DNA of 14,382 nt from JADDRA01 sp035553895 (GTDB lineage Bacteria > Actinomycetota > Acidimicrobiia > Acidimicrobiales > CADCSY01): NCBI GenBank assembly GCA_035553895.1, contig DATMJI010000205.1:1-14382 (forward strand). The letters run 5' to 3'. This document shows, piece by piece, positions 6,662 to 14,050 of the stretch; the first letter of the stretch is position 1; each line of letters begins with the position of its first letter. The notes below the pieces were generated by a model. The model was given only the letters and a program-made list of their open reading frames with translations, had not been told where the DNA came from and ran no database searches. Made by a program: the position numbers and the translations under genes.

Positions 6662-9600
6662 TGCCCTTCGGTCCCGTCGAGCCCCTGGATCTCGTTGCCC
6701 TCGAAGCTCGGGTGCTCGAACGGTGGGCGGCGCTGGACGTGATCGGCCAGGTGCGCAGCCGGCGCAAGGACGGCGAGCCGTGGATCTTCTACGAGGGACC
6801 GCCGACGGCCAACGGGCGCCCCGGCCTCCACCACGTCTGGCCCCGGGTCTTCAAGGACCTCTACCCCCGGTTCCAGACCATGCGGGGGCGCAACGTCCCC
6901 CGCAAGGGCGGCTGGGACTGCCATGGCCTGCCGGTGGAGCTTGAGGTGGAAAAGGAGCTGGGACTGCGATCCAAGCAGGAGATCGAGGCCTACGGCATCG
7001 CCGAGTTCAACGCCCGGTGCCGGGCCTCGGTGTCGCGCTACGTGGAGGACTTCGTCACCCTCACCCGGCGCTCGGGGACCTGGATCGACACCGACGACGC
7101 CTACTGGACCCTGTCGCGCGACTACATGGAGTCGGTGTGGTGGCTGGTCCGCCAGCTGTGGGACGAGGGTTTGCTTTACGAGGGCCACCGGGTCAGTCCC
7201 TACTGCCCCAGGTGCGGGACGGCCCTGTCGTCGCACGAGATGGGCCAACCCGACGTCTACCGCCAGGTCAGCGACCCGTCGGTCTACGTCCGTTTCCCCC
7301 TGGTCGACGACGACGCCGATCTGGTGGTGTGGACCACGACTCCCTGGACGCTGGTCTCCAACGTCGCCGTGGCCGCCGGTCCCGAGCTCGGCTACGTGCG
7401 GGTGCACGAGCCCGAAGGCCGGGACCTGATCATGGCCGAACCCGCCGCCGAGCGCTTCTTCGGACCCGACGCCCCCTACGACGTCGTCCAGCGCCTGGCC
7501 GCCGCCGACCTGGTGGGGCGGCGCTATCGGCGGCCCTTCGAGCTGCTGGAGCTGGCCGGCGACGACGCCCGGCGGGCCGAGCGGGTGGTGTCGGCCGCAT
7601 GGGTCAGCACCGACGAGGGCTCGGGCCTGGTCCATCTGGCCCCCGCCTTCGGCGAGGACGACGCCGCCGTGGCCCGGGCCGAGCACCTGCCGGTGCTCAA
7701 CCCGGTGGGGCCCGACGGCACCTTCGACGAGCGGGTCGCACCGTGGGCGGGGGTCCCGGTGAAGCAGGCCGACCGCGCCATCATCGACGACCTGTCCCAC
7801 CGCGGCCTGCTGGTGCGCGAGCAGGCTCACCTCCACAGCTACCCCCACTGCTGGCGCTGCTCCACGCCGCTGATCTACTGGGCCAAGACCTCGTGGTTCG
7901 TCCGCACGGCCGAGCGCCGGGGCGAACTGTTGGCCCAGAACGAGCGCATCGCCTGGTACCCCGAGCACATCAAGCACGGCCGCTTCGGCAAGTGGCTGGA
8001 GGGCAACGTCGACTGGGCCCTCTCCCGGGACCGCTACTGGGGCACGCCGCTGCCCATCTGGCGCTGCCCCCAGCGCCACGACACCTGTGTCGGCTCGGTC
8101 GACGAACTGGCCCAGCTGGCCGGTGCCGATCTGAGCGACCTCGACCTGCACCGTCCGGATGTCGACCAGGTCACCATCGCCTGCCCGGCCGAGGGCTGCG
8201 GCCAGCGGGCGTCTCGCCTGGCCCCGGTGCTCGACGCCTGGTTCGACTCCGGTGCCATGCCCTCGGCCCAGTTCCACTTCCCCTTCGACGGGAACGACGC
8301 CGATCCCCCATCGTTTCCCGCCGACTTCATCTGTGAAGCCATCGACCAGACCCGCGGCTGGTTCTACTCCCTGCTGGCCGTCAATGCCCTGGTCTTCGGG
8401 AGCACCCCGTACCGCAACGTGGTGTGCCTCGGCCTCATCGTCGACGGCGAGGGCCAGAAGATGTCCAAGTCCCGGGGCAACGTCATCGACCCCGGCCACG
8501 TCTTCGACACGGTGGGGGCCGATGCCCTGCGTTGGTACTTCTTCTCCGCCGGCCAGCCGTGGACCCCCCGGCGGGTCTCCGAGGACGGCATCCGGGAAGC
8601 GACCCGCCAGACGCTGGTCACGCTGTGGAACGTCTTCTCCTTCTTCGCCACCTACGCCGACCTCGACGGCTACGACGCCGCCGAGGCGGCGCCCGAACCC
8701 ACCCACCTGCTCGACCGCTGGGTGCTGGGCGAGCTCGGCGCCGCGGTGGAGGGGGTCACCGCCGCCCTGGAGGACTTCGACGCCCTGACCGCCACCTCCC
8801 GGCTGGCCACCTTCGTCGACGACCTGTCCAACTGGTATGTCCGGCGGTCCCGGCCCCGCTTCTGGCGGTCCTCGGACCGGGCCGCCCACGCCACCCTCTA
8901 CCACTGCCTGGTGCAGGCCGCCCAGCTCCTGGCCCCCTTCTGCCCCTTCCTGGCCGACGAGCTGTGGACCCGGCTCACCGGCGAGATCTCGGTGCATGCC
9001 TCGGACTGGCCCCGAGCCAGCCATCCACCCTCTCCGGCCCTCGCCGGGGAGATGGCATCGGCCCGCCGCCTGGTCGGACTCGGCCGGGCGGCCCGGACCG
9101 ATGCCGGGGTCAAGGTCCGCCAGCCCCTGCGGCGGGCCCTGCTCCTGCACCCGGGGGCGGAGCTCGGCGACGACATCCGCCGGGAGATCGCCGAGGAGCT
9201 CAACGTCAAGGCGCTGGAGGACATCGACGCCCTCAGCGGCCTGGTGCGCTGGAGCGTCGTGCCCAACTTCGCCGCCCTGGGGCCGCGCCTCGGGCGCCGG
9301 GTCAACGACGTCAAGGCGGCCCTGGCGGGGGCCGACGGCGACGCCCTGCGCCGCCAACTCGAGGATCAGGGCTTCGTCGAGGTGGCCGGCGAGCGGCTGG
9401 TTCCGGCCGAGGTCGAGGTCCGGGCCGAGCGCCAGTCCGACATCGCCCTGGCCCAGGACGGGACCTGGGCCGTCGCTCTCGACCTCGACCTCGACGACGA
9501 CCTGCGCCGGGAGGGCACGGCCCGGGAGCTGGTGCGGGCTCTCAACGACCTGCGCCGGGAGCAGGACTTTGCCATCGCCGAGCGCATCGACGTCAGCCTG

Positions 9601-9771
9601 GCCACCTCCGACCAGGCGGTGCGGGCCGCCGTCGAAGCCCACGGGGACGCCATCGCCACCGAGGTGCTGGCGACCTCACTCGAGCTGGTCGACGAGGAGT
9701 TGGCCGCCGGGCTGGAGATCGACGGGGCGCCGGTCGGTGCCCGCCTCTCTGCGGCTCGCGGAGGTGTCTGA
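6661..9771 (+). CDS. ileS: Isoleucyl-tRNA synthetase, IleRS2 type with altered GXHH signature
   Basis: IleRS charges tRNA-Ile with isoleucine in the cytoplasm. The 1036-aa length and motifs fit the IleRS2 (eukaryal-like) group: FYEGPPTANGRPG (43-55), GWDCHGLPVELEVEKELG, and the KMSKS loop at 600-604 (GQKMSKSRGN). Paired zinc cysteines C182/C185 and C397/C400 match the known N-terminal zinc knuckles, and the CP1 editing-domain motif GLVHLAPAFGEDD lies at about 322-334. The class I signature, normally HXGH, reads G55-L56-H57-H58: first and third residues are swapped. This GXHH form is known from some IleRS2 enzymes (e.g. Priestia megaterium) and is linked to very high mupirocin resistance. No IleRS1 copy is visible in the window, so this may be the housekeeping enzyme. 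The gene diverges from the traR/dksA operon and ends four bases from the convergent repeat-protein stop. Confidence 0.97.
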   Translation: MPFGPVEPLDLVALEARVLERWAALDVIGQVRSRRKDGEPWIFYEGPPTANGRPGLHHVWPRVFKDLYPRFQTMRGRNVPRKGGWDCHGLPVELEVEKELGLRSKQEIEAYGIAEFNARCRASVSRYVEDFVTLTRRSGTWIDTDDAYWTLSRDYMESVWWLVRQLWDEGLLYEGHRVSPYCPRCGTALSSHEMGQPDVYRQVSDPSVYVRFPLVDDDADLVVWTTTPWTLVSNVAVAAGPELGYVRVHEPEGRDLIMAEPAAERFFGPDAPYDVVQRLAAADLVGRRYRRPFELLELAGDDARRAERVVSAAWVSTDEGSGLVHLAPAFGEDDAAVARAEHLPVLNPVGPDGTFDERVAPWAGVPVKQADRAIIDDLSHRGLLVREQAHLHSYPHCWRCSTPLIYWAKTSWFVRTAERRGELLAQNERIAWYPEHIKHGRFGKWLEGNVDWALSRDRYWGTPLPIWRCPQRHDTCVGSVDELAQLAGADLSDLDLHRPDVDQVTIACPAEGCGQRASRLAPVLDAWFDSGAMPSAQFHFPFDGNDADPPSFPADFICEAIDQTRGWFYSLLAVNALVFGSTPYRNVVCLGLIVDGEGQKMSKSRGNVIDPGHVFDTVGADALRWYFFSAGQPWTPRRVSEDGIREATRQTLVTLWNVFSFFATYADLDGYDAAEAAPEPTHLLDRWVLGELGAAVEGVTAALEDFDALTATSRLATFVDDLSNWYVRRSRPRFWRSSDRAAHATLYHCLVQAAQLLAPFCPFLADELWTRLTGEISVHASDWPRASHPPSPALAGEMASARRLVGLGRAARTDAGVKVRQPLRRALLLHPGAELGDDIRREIAEELNVKALEDIDALSGLVRWSVVPNFAALGPRLGRRVNDVKAALAGADGDALRRQLEDQGFVEVAGERLVPAEVEVRAERQSDIALAQDGTWAVALDLDLDDDLRREGTARELVRALNDLRREQDFAIAERIDVSLATSDQAVRAAVEAHGDAIATEVLATSLELVDEELAAGLEIDGAPVGARLSAARGGV

Positions 9772-9775
9772 GCGG

Positions 9776-11188
9776 TTAGCGGCGGGCCGCCGACTTCTTG
9801 GCCGACCGCTTCTTGGTGGTGGCCTTCTTGGCCGCCGCCTTCGTGGTGGCCTTCCGGGCCGGAGACGTCTTAGTGGCGGCCTTCTTGGCGGCGGACGTCC
9901 TCTTGGTCGACCGCTTGGCCGGGGCCTTGCGCACGGGCGCGCTCTCCACCCCCAGCTCCCGGTCGATGGCCGTCAGCACGGTGATGCGGTTCGACCCCCG
10001 TCGCTCGGCATCGCGCACTTCCTCGAGCTCCTCCTCGGTGAGCTGGGGCAGTACCTTGCGGATCTCCGGGACCCGGAGCCCGTCGTAGTTCTCGATCGGG
10101 AAGATGTCTGCGTCCTCGGTCCCGCCGGCCGGTTCCGTCTCGCCGGCCCCGGTGGGTGCCGGCTCCCCGCCGGTTCCGTCCCAGCCCTCGTCCGGAACCG
10201 GCCAGTCCCCGTCCTCGGCGACGCCCGGGGCCGCGGGCTCGCCTCGCAGCTCGGCCAGGCGCTCGACGATCGCCGCCCGGTTCTTGGTGGCCCGCTCGCG
10301 CTCCTCGACCACGTCGAGCTCGTCCTCGTAGAGCTCGGGCAGCAGCGGCAGGATCTCGCCCACCGTCAGCTCGTCGTAGTCCTCGATGGGGAAGAAGTCC
10401 TCGTCGCCGTCAATGTCGCCGGCATCCATGCCGGCATCGTCGTCGACGGCCGGGGCCTCGGCCTCGCCCCCCTGGCGCAGCTCGGCCAGCCGGTTGATGA
10501 TCGAGACCCGGCCCTTCCCGGCCCGCTCGTGGCGCTCGACCAGGTCCATCTCGTCGGGGTAGAGCTGCGGGAGCAGCGGCAGGATCTCCGCCACCCGCAG
10601 CTCGTCGTAGTCCTCGATGGGAAAGAAGTCGTCGCCGGCGGCAGGTACTTCAGCCGTCGCCGGTGCCGCTCCTGCGCCACGGCGCACCTCGTCGATGCGG
10701 TCCAGCACCGTCACCCGTCCCTTCGTCTCTCGTTCCCGAGCCTCCACCATGTCGAGCTCGTCGGGATAGAGCTCGGGAATCAGGGGCAGGATCTCCGCCA
10801 CCTTCAAGTCGTCGTAGTCCTCGATGGGGAAGAAGTCGTCGTCGCCTCCGCCCGATGCGCCCACACCCGCCAGCACCGGTTGGCGAGCGGACGTGTACGC
10901 GGGCGCCGCCGCCGGCACGACCGGGACGGGAGCCGTGGTCTCGGGAGCGGGCGCCGGGGCAGACCCGGTGGTGGCTGCCGCCTGCTGGCCCGACCACCCG
11001 GCGGCCGGTGCCGGTGCCCCCTCCTCGCTGGGCCGGCGCAAGACCGTCGCCACCACCAGAGCGATCCCTGCAGCCACACTGCAGGCGATCGACGCGTAGA
11101 CGAGACCGAGGCCTCCTTCCGCCAGGAGGCCGAGCACCAGCAGCACGGTCGCCACCAACACCAGTCCGAAACTGATCAGTACAAGCAC
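9776..11188 (-). CDS. Membrane protein with four acidic ~53-aa repeats and H1-like basic tail
   Basis: I do not recognise a named family. The 470-aa protein starts at GTG 11188, with GAGG 6-9 bases upstream. Two membrane helices (about residues 2-22 and 29-50) form a tight hairpin, followed by a Pro/Ala linker (53-110). Four repeats lie at about 117-168, 186-238, 263-315 and 360-412. The repeat consensus begins D-x-FFPIEDYD-x-L-x-VAEILPLLP-x-LY-x-DE, then LD-x-VE-x-RER, a basic K-x-R segment and a final R(L/I)-x-E(L/V) helix; the fourth copy is the most diverged. The tail (419-470) is almost all Lys, Ala, Thr, Arg and Ser (KKA, RKA, KKS motifs), as in histone H1-like DNA-binding tails. With a two-helix hairpin both ends face the same side, and the basic tail suggests the cytoplasm. 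A membrane-nucleoid tether is a reasonable hypothesis. It follows divIVA in the same direction after 170 bases. Confidence 0.85.
   Translation of the reverse strand: MLVLISFGLVLVATVLLVLGLLAEGGLGLVYASIACSVAAGIALVVATVLRRPSEEGAPAPAAGWSGQQAAATTGSAPAPAPETTAPVPVVPAAAPAYTSARQPVLAGVGASGGGDDDFFPIEDYDDLKVAEILPLIPELYPDELDMVEARERETKGRVTVLDRIDEVRRGAGAAPATAEVPAAGDDFFPIEDYDELRVAEILPLLPQLYPDEMDLVERHERAGKGRVSIINRLAELRQGGEAEAPAVDDDAGMDAGDIDGDEDFFPIEDYDELTVGEILPLLPELYEDELDVVEERERATKNRAAIVERLAELRGEPAAPGVAEDGDWPVPDEGWDGTGGEPAPTGAGETEPAGGTEDADIFPIENYDGLRVPEIRKVLPQLTEEELEEVRDAERRGSNRITVLTAIDRELGVESAPVRKAPAKRSTKRTSAAKKAATKTSPARKATTKAAAKKATTKKRSAKKSAARR
9953..10840 (-). repeat. Four in-gene repeats (about 159 bases each)
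   Basis: The coding repeats lie at 10840-10685, 10633-10475, 10402-10244 and 10111-9953. Copies 1-3 share a nearly identical core, seen on the plus strand as CGTCGTAGTCCTCGATGGG near 10371, 10602 and 10811. Copy 4 keeps the protein pattern (FPIENYDGLRVPEI) but little of the DNA identity. This suggests one older duplication and later duplication or gene conversion among copies 1-3. Spacers between copies are 51-126 bases and low in conservation. Confidence 0.9.
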
Positions 11189-11233
11189 TTCTGCCTCACC
11201 GTCCTGAGTCTTTGGCTGCCGCGCTGAAGTTGC

Positions 11234-11239
11234 ATCCTA
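11234..11239 (-). promoter_or_regulatory. Candidate -10 box of the four-repeat gene
   Basis: TAGGAT on the minus strand lies 45 bases before the GTG at 11188, leaving room for a leader of about 39 bases that contains the GAGG site. The -35 position is poor. The rest of the 170-base gap 11189-11358 holds a small CTGGCC/GGCCAG hairpin at 11308-11322 without a T-run and no gene that I can support. Confidence 0.3.
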
Positions 11240-11358
11240 GACAGGACCGCCGCCGGCCGTCTCATCCGCCAGAGAGGCCGGCAGTGGGCGCCCGTGAGCG
11301 CCCTACCCTGGCCGGCGGCCAGTGATGCTGCCGAACGCCGTGGCGGGCCTGGTCCGGT

Positions 11359-12435
11359 TCAGGAATGGCGGCGCCGGGACCGGGGTGGGAAGGCCAGATC
11401 GCCGCCGATGTCGCCGGTCCCGTCGTCTCCGTCGCCGGGATCGTCACGCGGTCCGAGGGGCTCGGGGTCGTTGACCGCCCGCCGCAGCTCGGCGATGAAC
11501 GGATCGTCGTCCTGGCGGGACGCGAACAAGTCGTCATCGGTGTCGTCCTCGGGTGCCTCGCCGCCCCAAGGGATCACGCCGAAGTCGTCGAGCACGGTGT
11601 CGTCCCCGGCACCCGGCGGGGACACCGGCCTCGTCCCGGCCGGGTCGATGCTGCCGCCCCGCCCGGCCGGAGGCACCGGGGCACGGCGAACCGGTGCTGC
11701 TTCCACCGCTCTGCTCGAGCGGGGGTCGCCCACCCCCAGGGGCGTGGCCGCCGGTGGGGCACTGGCTTGGGAGGAGGACGTCGACGACCCCGAGCCATCC
11801 TCATGGGCCGCGGGGCTGGGCGCCCCCTGCTGATCATCGGTGGGCGGTCGCCGGGCCGGCACCGGCCCGGCACCCGCCGGGGTGGGCGAGGGCGGTCCCA
11901 GCATGGCCGGCAGGTCGTCGAGGTGGCCGGGCCGCTCGAGCCAGCGCAGGTGGGTGCGTAGCTCGTCCGCCAACCGGGCCCGGTGGCGCTCGACGTAGGA
12001 GGCAAGGAGTTCCACGTCGGCCTCCAGCGCCTCTCGCTGCGCCGTCACCTCGGCCAGCTCGGCCTCGATGCGCCGGTCGATCTCCGCCTCGAGGCCGGCC
12101 TTGCGCTCCTCCAGCTCGCGCAGGACCTCTGCCGCCTGGGCCTCGGCCTCGGCCACCAGGCGGGACGCCTCCTCCTGCGCCTCCTGGCGAGCGGCATCGG
12201 CCGTGCGCTGGGCCAGCACCAAGGTCCGCCGCAGATCGTCGTCGGCCCCGCGCTCCTCGAGCCGGCGCTCCGCCTGGGCGCTGCGCTCGGCCGCCTCCGC
12301 CAATCGCCGCTCCAGCTGGTCGAAGGCATCGGCCACCTGCTCGACGAAGTCGTCGACCTCGTCGGTGCGGTAGCCCCGCCACTGCTCGGCGAAGCGCACA
12401 TCCCGAACACGCTCAGGCGTCACCCGGGGAGCCAT
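11359..12435 (-). CDS. divIVA: DivIVA/Wag31-family polar growth and division protein
   Basis: DivIVA binds curved membrane at poles and septa and organises polar wall growth in actinobacteria. The 358-aa protein has the N-terminal DivIVA domain (residues 5-40: VTPERVRDVRF, RGYRTDEVDDFVEQV) and a long coiled coil (about 35-168, rich in Glu, Arg and Ala with leucines in heptads). A low-complexity Pro/Ser/Asp-rich region runs from about 175 to 315, and a short acidic stretch with a helix-like DDPFIAELRRAVND lies near the C-terminus. The disordered tail is longer than in B. subtilis DivIVA but usual for actinobacteria. It is the last clearly division-related gene in the pgeF-yggS-sepF-yggT-divIVA run and lies 58 bases after yggT. 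A -10-like TACGAT sits close to the ATG, so it may also have its own promoter. Confidence 0.93.
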   Translation of the reverse strand: MAPRVTPERVRDVRFAEQWRGYRTDEVDDFVEQVADAFDQLERRLAEAAERSAQAERRLEERGADDDLRRTLVLAQRTADAARQEAQEEASRLVAEAEAQAAEVLRELEERKAGLEAEIDRRIEAELAEVTAQREALEADVELLASYVERHRARLADELRTHLRWLERPGHLDDLPAMLGPPSPTPAGAGPVPARRPPTDDQQGAPSPAAHEDGSGSSTSSSQASAPPAATPLGVGDPRSSRAVEAAPVRRAPVPPAGRGGSIDPAGTRPVSPPGAGDDTVLDDFGVIPWGGEAPEDDTDDDLFASRQDDDPFIAELRRAVNDPEPLGPRDDPGDGDDGTGDIGGDLAFPPRSRRRHS

Positions 12436-12443
12436 GCGCGTTC

Positions 12444-12449
12444 ATCGTA
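12444..12449 (-). promoter_or_regulatory. Candidate -10 box upstream of divIVA
   Basis: TACGAT on the minus strand lies eight bases before the divIVA ATG (12435), and no Shine-Dalgarno is visible between them, so a leaderless or nearly leaderless mRNA is possible. The -35 region is not convincing. The rest of the gap to yggT (12450-12493) shows nothing else. Confidence 0.35.
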
Positions 12450-12493
12450 CCCAACCGCCGGAGGCCGGTTGACCATCTCCGGGGATGCCCCGA

Positions 12494-12763
12494 TCAGGCG
12501 ATGGAGCAGAGGAGCGGGGCGATGAAGAACTGCAGGACCAGGATCACGATGATCGGCGAGAGATCCAGGCCCATGCCCCCCATCGCCAGCGGGGGCAGGG
12601 CCCGGCGAATCGGTCCCAGGACGGGCTCGGTCAGGCGGTAGAGCACCGAGAACACCGAGGCCATGGCCCCGCCCGGGGCGATCGGGAACCAGCTGAGGAG
12701 GATCCGGGCGAAGACCACGATGAGATAGAGCGTGGGGACGATGCACAACAGGTTGCCCAGCAT
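12494..12763 (-). CDS. yggT: YggT-family small membrane protein
   Basis: The 89-aa protein has two hydrophobic segments (about residues 5-25 and 68-87) with the conserved family pattern between and within them: RILLSWFP (20-27), YRLTEPVLGPIRRALPP (42-58) and DLSPIIVILVLQFF (67-80). YggT proteins occur in the sepF-divIVA part of the division cluster in Gram-positive bacteria and cyanobacteria; a role in division or osmotic tolerance has been proposed, but the molecular function is not settled. A strong GAGGGAG ribosome site precedes ATG 12763. It sits 29 bases after sepF and 58 before divIVA, in the same direction. Confidence 0.92.
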   Translation of the reverse strand: MLGNLLCIVPTLYLIVVFARILLSWFPIAPGGAMASVFSVLYRLTEPVLGPIRRALPPLAMGGMGLDLSPIIVILVLQFFIAPLLCSIA

Positions 12764-12792
12764 CTAGCGCTCCCTCGGGCGCAGCGGCTGCA

Positions 12793-13320
12793 CTAGGTGT
12801 TCCGCTCCTGCAGCCGGCGCCGGTCCTCGTCCGACACCTGCACGTCGGACGGCGTCAGCAGGTACACCTGGTTGGTGACCCGTTCCATCTGGCCCCGCAA
12901 CCCGTAGCAGAGGCCGCTGGCGAAGTCGACCAGGCGCCTCGACAGCTCCCGCTCCACCCCCTGGAGGTTCACGATGACCGGCACGCCGGCCATGTACTTG
13001 TCCGCCACCTCCTGGGCCTCGTTGAACGAGGCCGGCGAGATGGCGTGGGGTTTGGGGCTCGGCTGGGTGACGATGGGCCGGACCACCGCCCCCCGAGACC
13101 GCAGGGCCGACGGCTCGGGCTCGGGCTCGCTCTCCCGCGGTAGGGGCCGCACCGTGCTCACCGTGACCGAATGCGGATCCGGGACCGCCGGGGCGGGCTC
13201 GCTGTAGCGGGGCGCGCCTCGGCCCCGCTGCTCGGCCGGAGCCTCGTACTCGTAGTCGTCGTACTCGTCGTCGGGGCCGAGACCGAGATACATCATCGTC
13301 CGACGCCACATGGTTGCCAT
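12793..13320 (-). CDS. sepF: Cell division protein SepF
   Basis: SepF anchors FtsZ to the membrane and takes the place of FtsA in actinobacteria. The 175-aa protein has an N-terminal amphipathic membrane-binding segment (MATMWRRTMMYLGLG), an acidic, tyrosine-rich and proline-rich linker (17-85), and the SepF core at about 90-170. The core includes FNEAQEVADKYMAGVPVIVNL (99-119), RRLVDFASGLCYGLRGQM (128-145) and VYLLTPSDVQV (152-162), covering the dimer and FtsZ-binding face. AGGAGG lies 7 bases upstream of ATG 13320. It lies 25 bases after yggS in the division operon, the usual actinobacterial order behind ftsZ. Confidence 0.97.
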   Translation of the reverse strand: MATMWRRTMMYLGLGPDDEYDDYEYEAPAEQRGRGAPRYSEPAPAVPDPHSVTVSTVRPLPRESEPEPEPSALRSRGAVVRPIVTQPSPKPHAISPASFNEAQEVADKYMAGVPVIVNLQGVERELSRRLVDFASGLCYGLRGQMERVTNQVYLLTPSDVQVSDEDRRRLQERNT

Positions 13321-13345
13321 GACAAGTCCTCCTGAGACCTTGACG

Positions 13346-14050
13346 TTAGCCAGTGACCGGGGAACCCGGCGGTCCGGGCCGAGCCGCGGGCCGGTCGGGC
13401 CGGGGACCGAACAGGGCCCGGCCGACGCGCACCATGGTCGATCCTTCCTCGACGGCGACCTCCAGATCGCCGCTCATGCCCATGGACCGCACTGCCAGGC
13501 CGAGCTCGTCCGCCAGGCGGGCCAGCCGCCGGAAACCGGGGCGCGCCCGCTCCGGCTCCCCTGCCGGCCCCACGGCCATGAGCCCGGCCACGTCGAGGCC
13601 GTGCGAGCGAGACCGGTCCACCAGTTCTCGAGCCGACTGCTCGTCGCACCCCCCCTTGGTGGGCTCGCCCGAGATGTCGAGCTGCACCAGCACCCGGGCG
13701 CCGGGGGCACGGCGAGCGACCTCGGCGGCCAGCTCCGGGCGGTCGATGCTCTGCCACAACGACACCGCGGCGGCCACCTTGCGCACCTTGTTGGCCTGAA
13801 GGCGGCCCACGTAGTGCCACCGCGGGCCGGCCACAGTGGCCGCCTTGGCCTCCAGCTCCTGGGCGTAGCTCTCGGCGATGTCGGTGACGCCCGCCGCCAG
13901 AACGGCCTCGACCACGTCGGGTCCGAACCCCTTGGTGACGGCGACGAGGGTGATCCCCTGGAGGTCGCCACCCACCGCCCGGATGCGCTCCCGCACCCGG
14001 CCCACCGCGGCTCCCACGTCCCGGGTGGGCCCGGTGGCGTCCCCGGTCAC
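13346..14050 (-). CDS. yggS: YggS/PLPBP family pyridoxal phosphate homeostasis protein
   Basis: This PLP-binding alanine-racemase-fold protein buffers vitamin B6 and amino acid pools without known catalysis. The 234-aa length is normal. K40 in LVAVTKGF is the expected Schiff-base lysine. HYVGRLQANKVRKV corresponds to the family HxIGxLQxNK motif, LVQLDISGEPTKGG to the VNxxxExxKxG region, and SMGMSGDLEVAVEEGSTMVRVGRALFG is the phosphate-binding end. The usual GENYVQE is AESYAQE here, a variation outside the lysine site. GTG 14050 overlaps the pgeF stop as GTGA, so translation is probably coupled; a longer upstream frame lies inside pgeF and is not needed. sepF follows after 25 bases. Confidence 0.96.
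   Translation of the reverse strand: MTGDATGPTRDVGAAVGRVRERIRAVGGDLQGITLVAVTKGFGPDVVEAVLAAGVTDIAESYAQELEAKAATVAGPRWHYVGRLQANKVRKVAAAVSLWQSIDRPELAAEVARRAPGARVLVQLDISGEPTKGGCDEQSARELVDRSRSHGLDVAGLMAVGPAGEPERARPGFRRLARLADELGLAVRSMGMSGDLEVAVEEGSTMVRVGRALFGPRPDRPAARPGPPGSPVTG

Noticed and set aside
9757..9783. A tRNA-Ser/Leu-like 5' half: GCGGAGGTGTCTGAGCGGTT at the end of ileS.
   Set aside because: It looks like an acceptor strand plus D-arm, but no anticodon arm, variable arm or T-arm follows; the only nearby TTCGA (about 9990) cannot form a T-stem. It overlaps the ileS stop and may be chance or at most a remnant.
9953..10840. Spaced repeats that could be taken for a CRISPR-like array.
   Set aside because: Units are about 159 bases, in one reading frame, and conserved at protein level with variable spacing. 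They are coding repeats.
8837..11227. A 796-codon open plus-strand frame across the ileS end and the repeat gene.
   Set aside because: It is out of frame with ileS and antisense to the repeat protein; its composition is that of a GC-rich shadow with Arg/Ser/Pro runs.
11300..11325. TACCCTGG followed by a small hairpin and ATG, resembling the ileS leaderless promoter.
   Set aside because: The plus-strand frame from the ATG at 11323 has no recognisable protein pattern and runs antisense into divIVA.
12469..12474. TTGACC on the plus strand as a -35 box.
   Set aside because: No TANNNT at suitable spacing leads to a plus-strand gene; the area downstream is the antisense of yggT.
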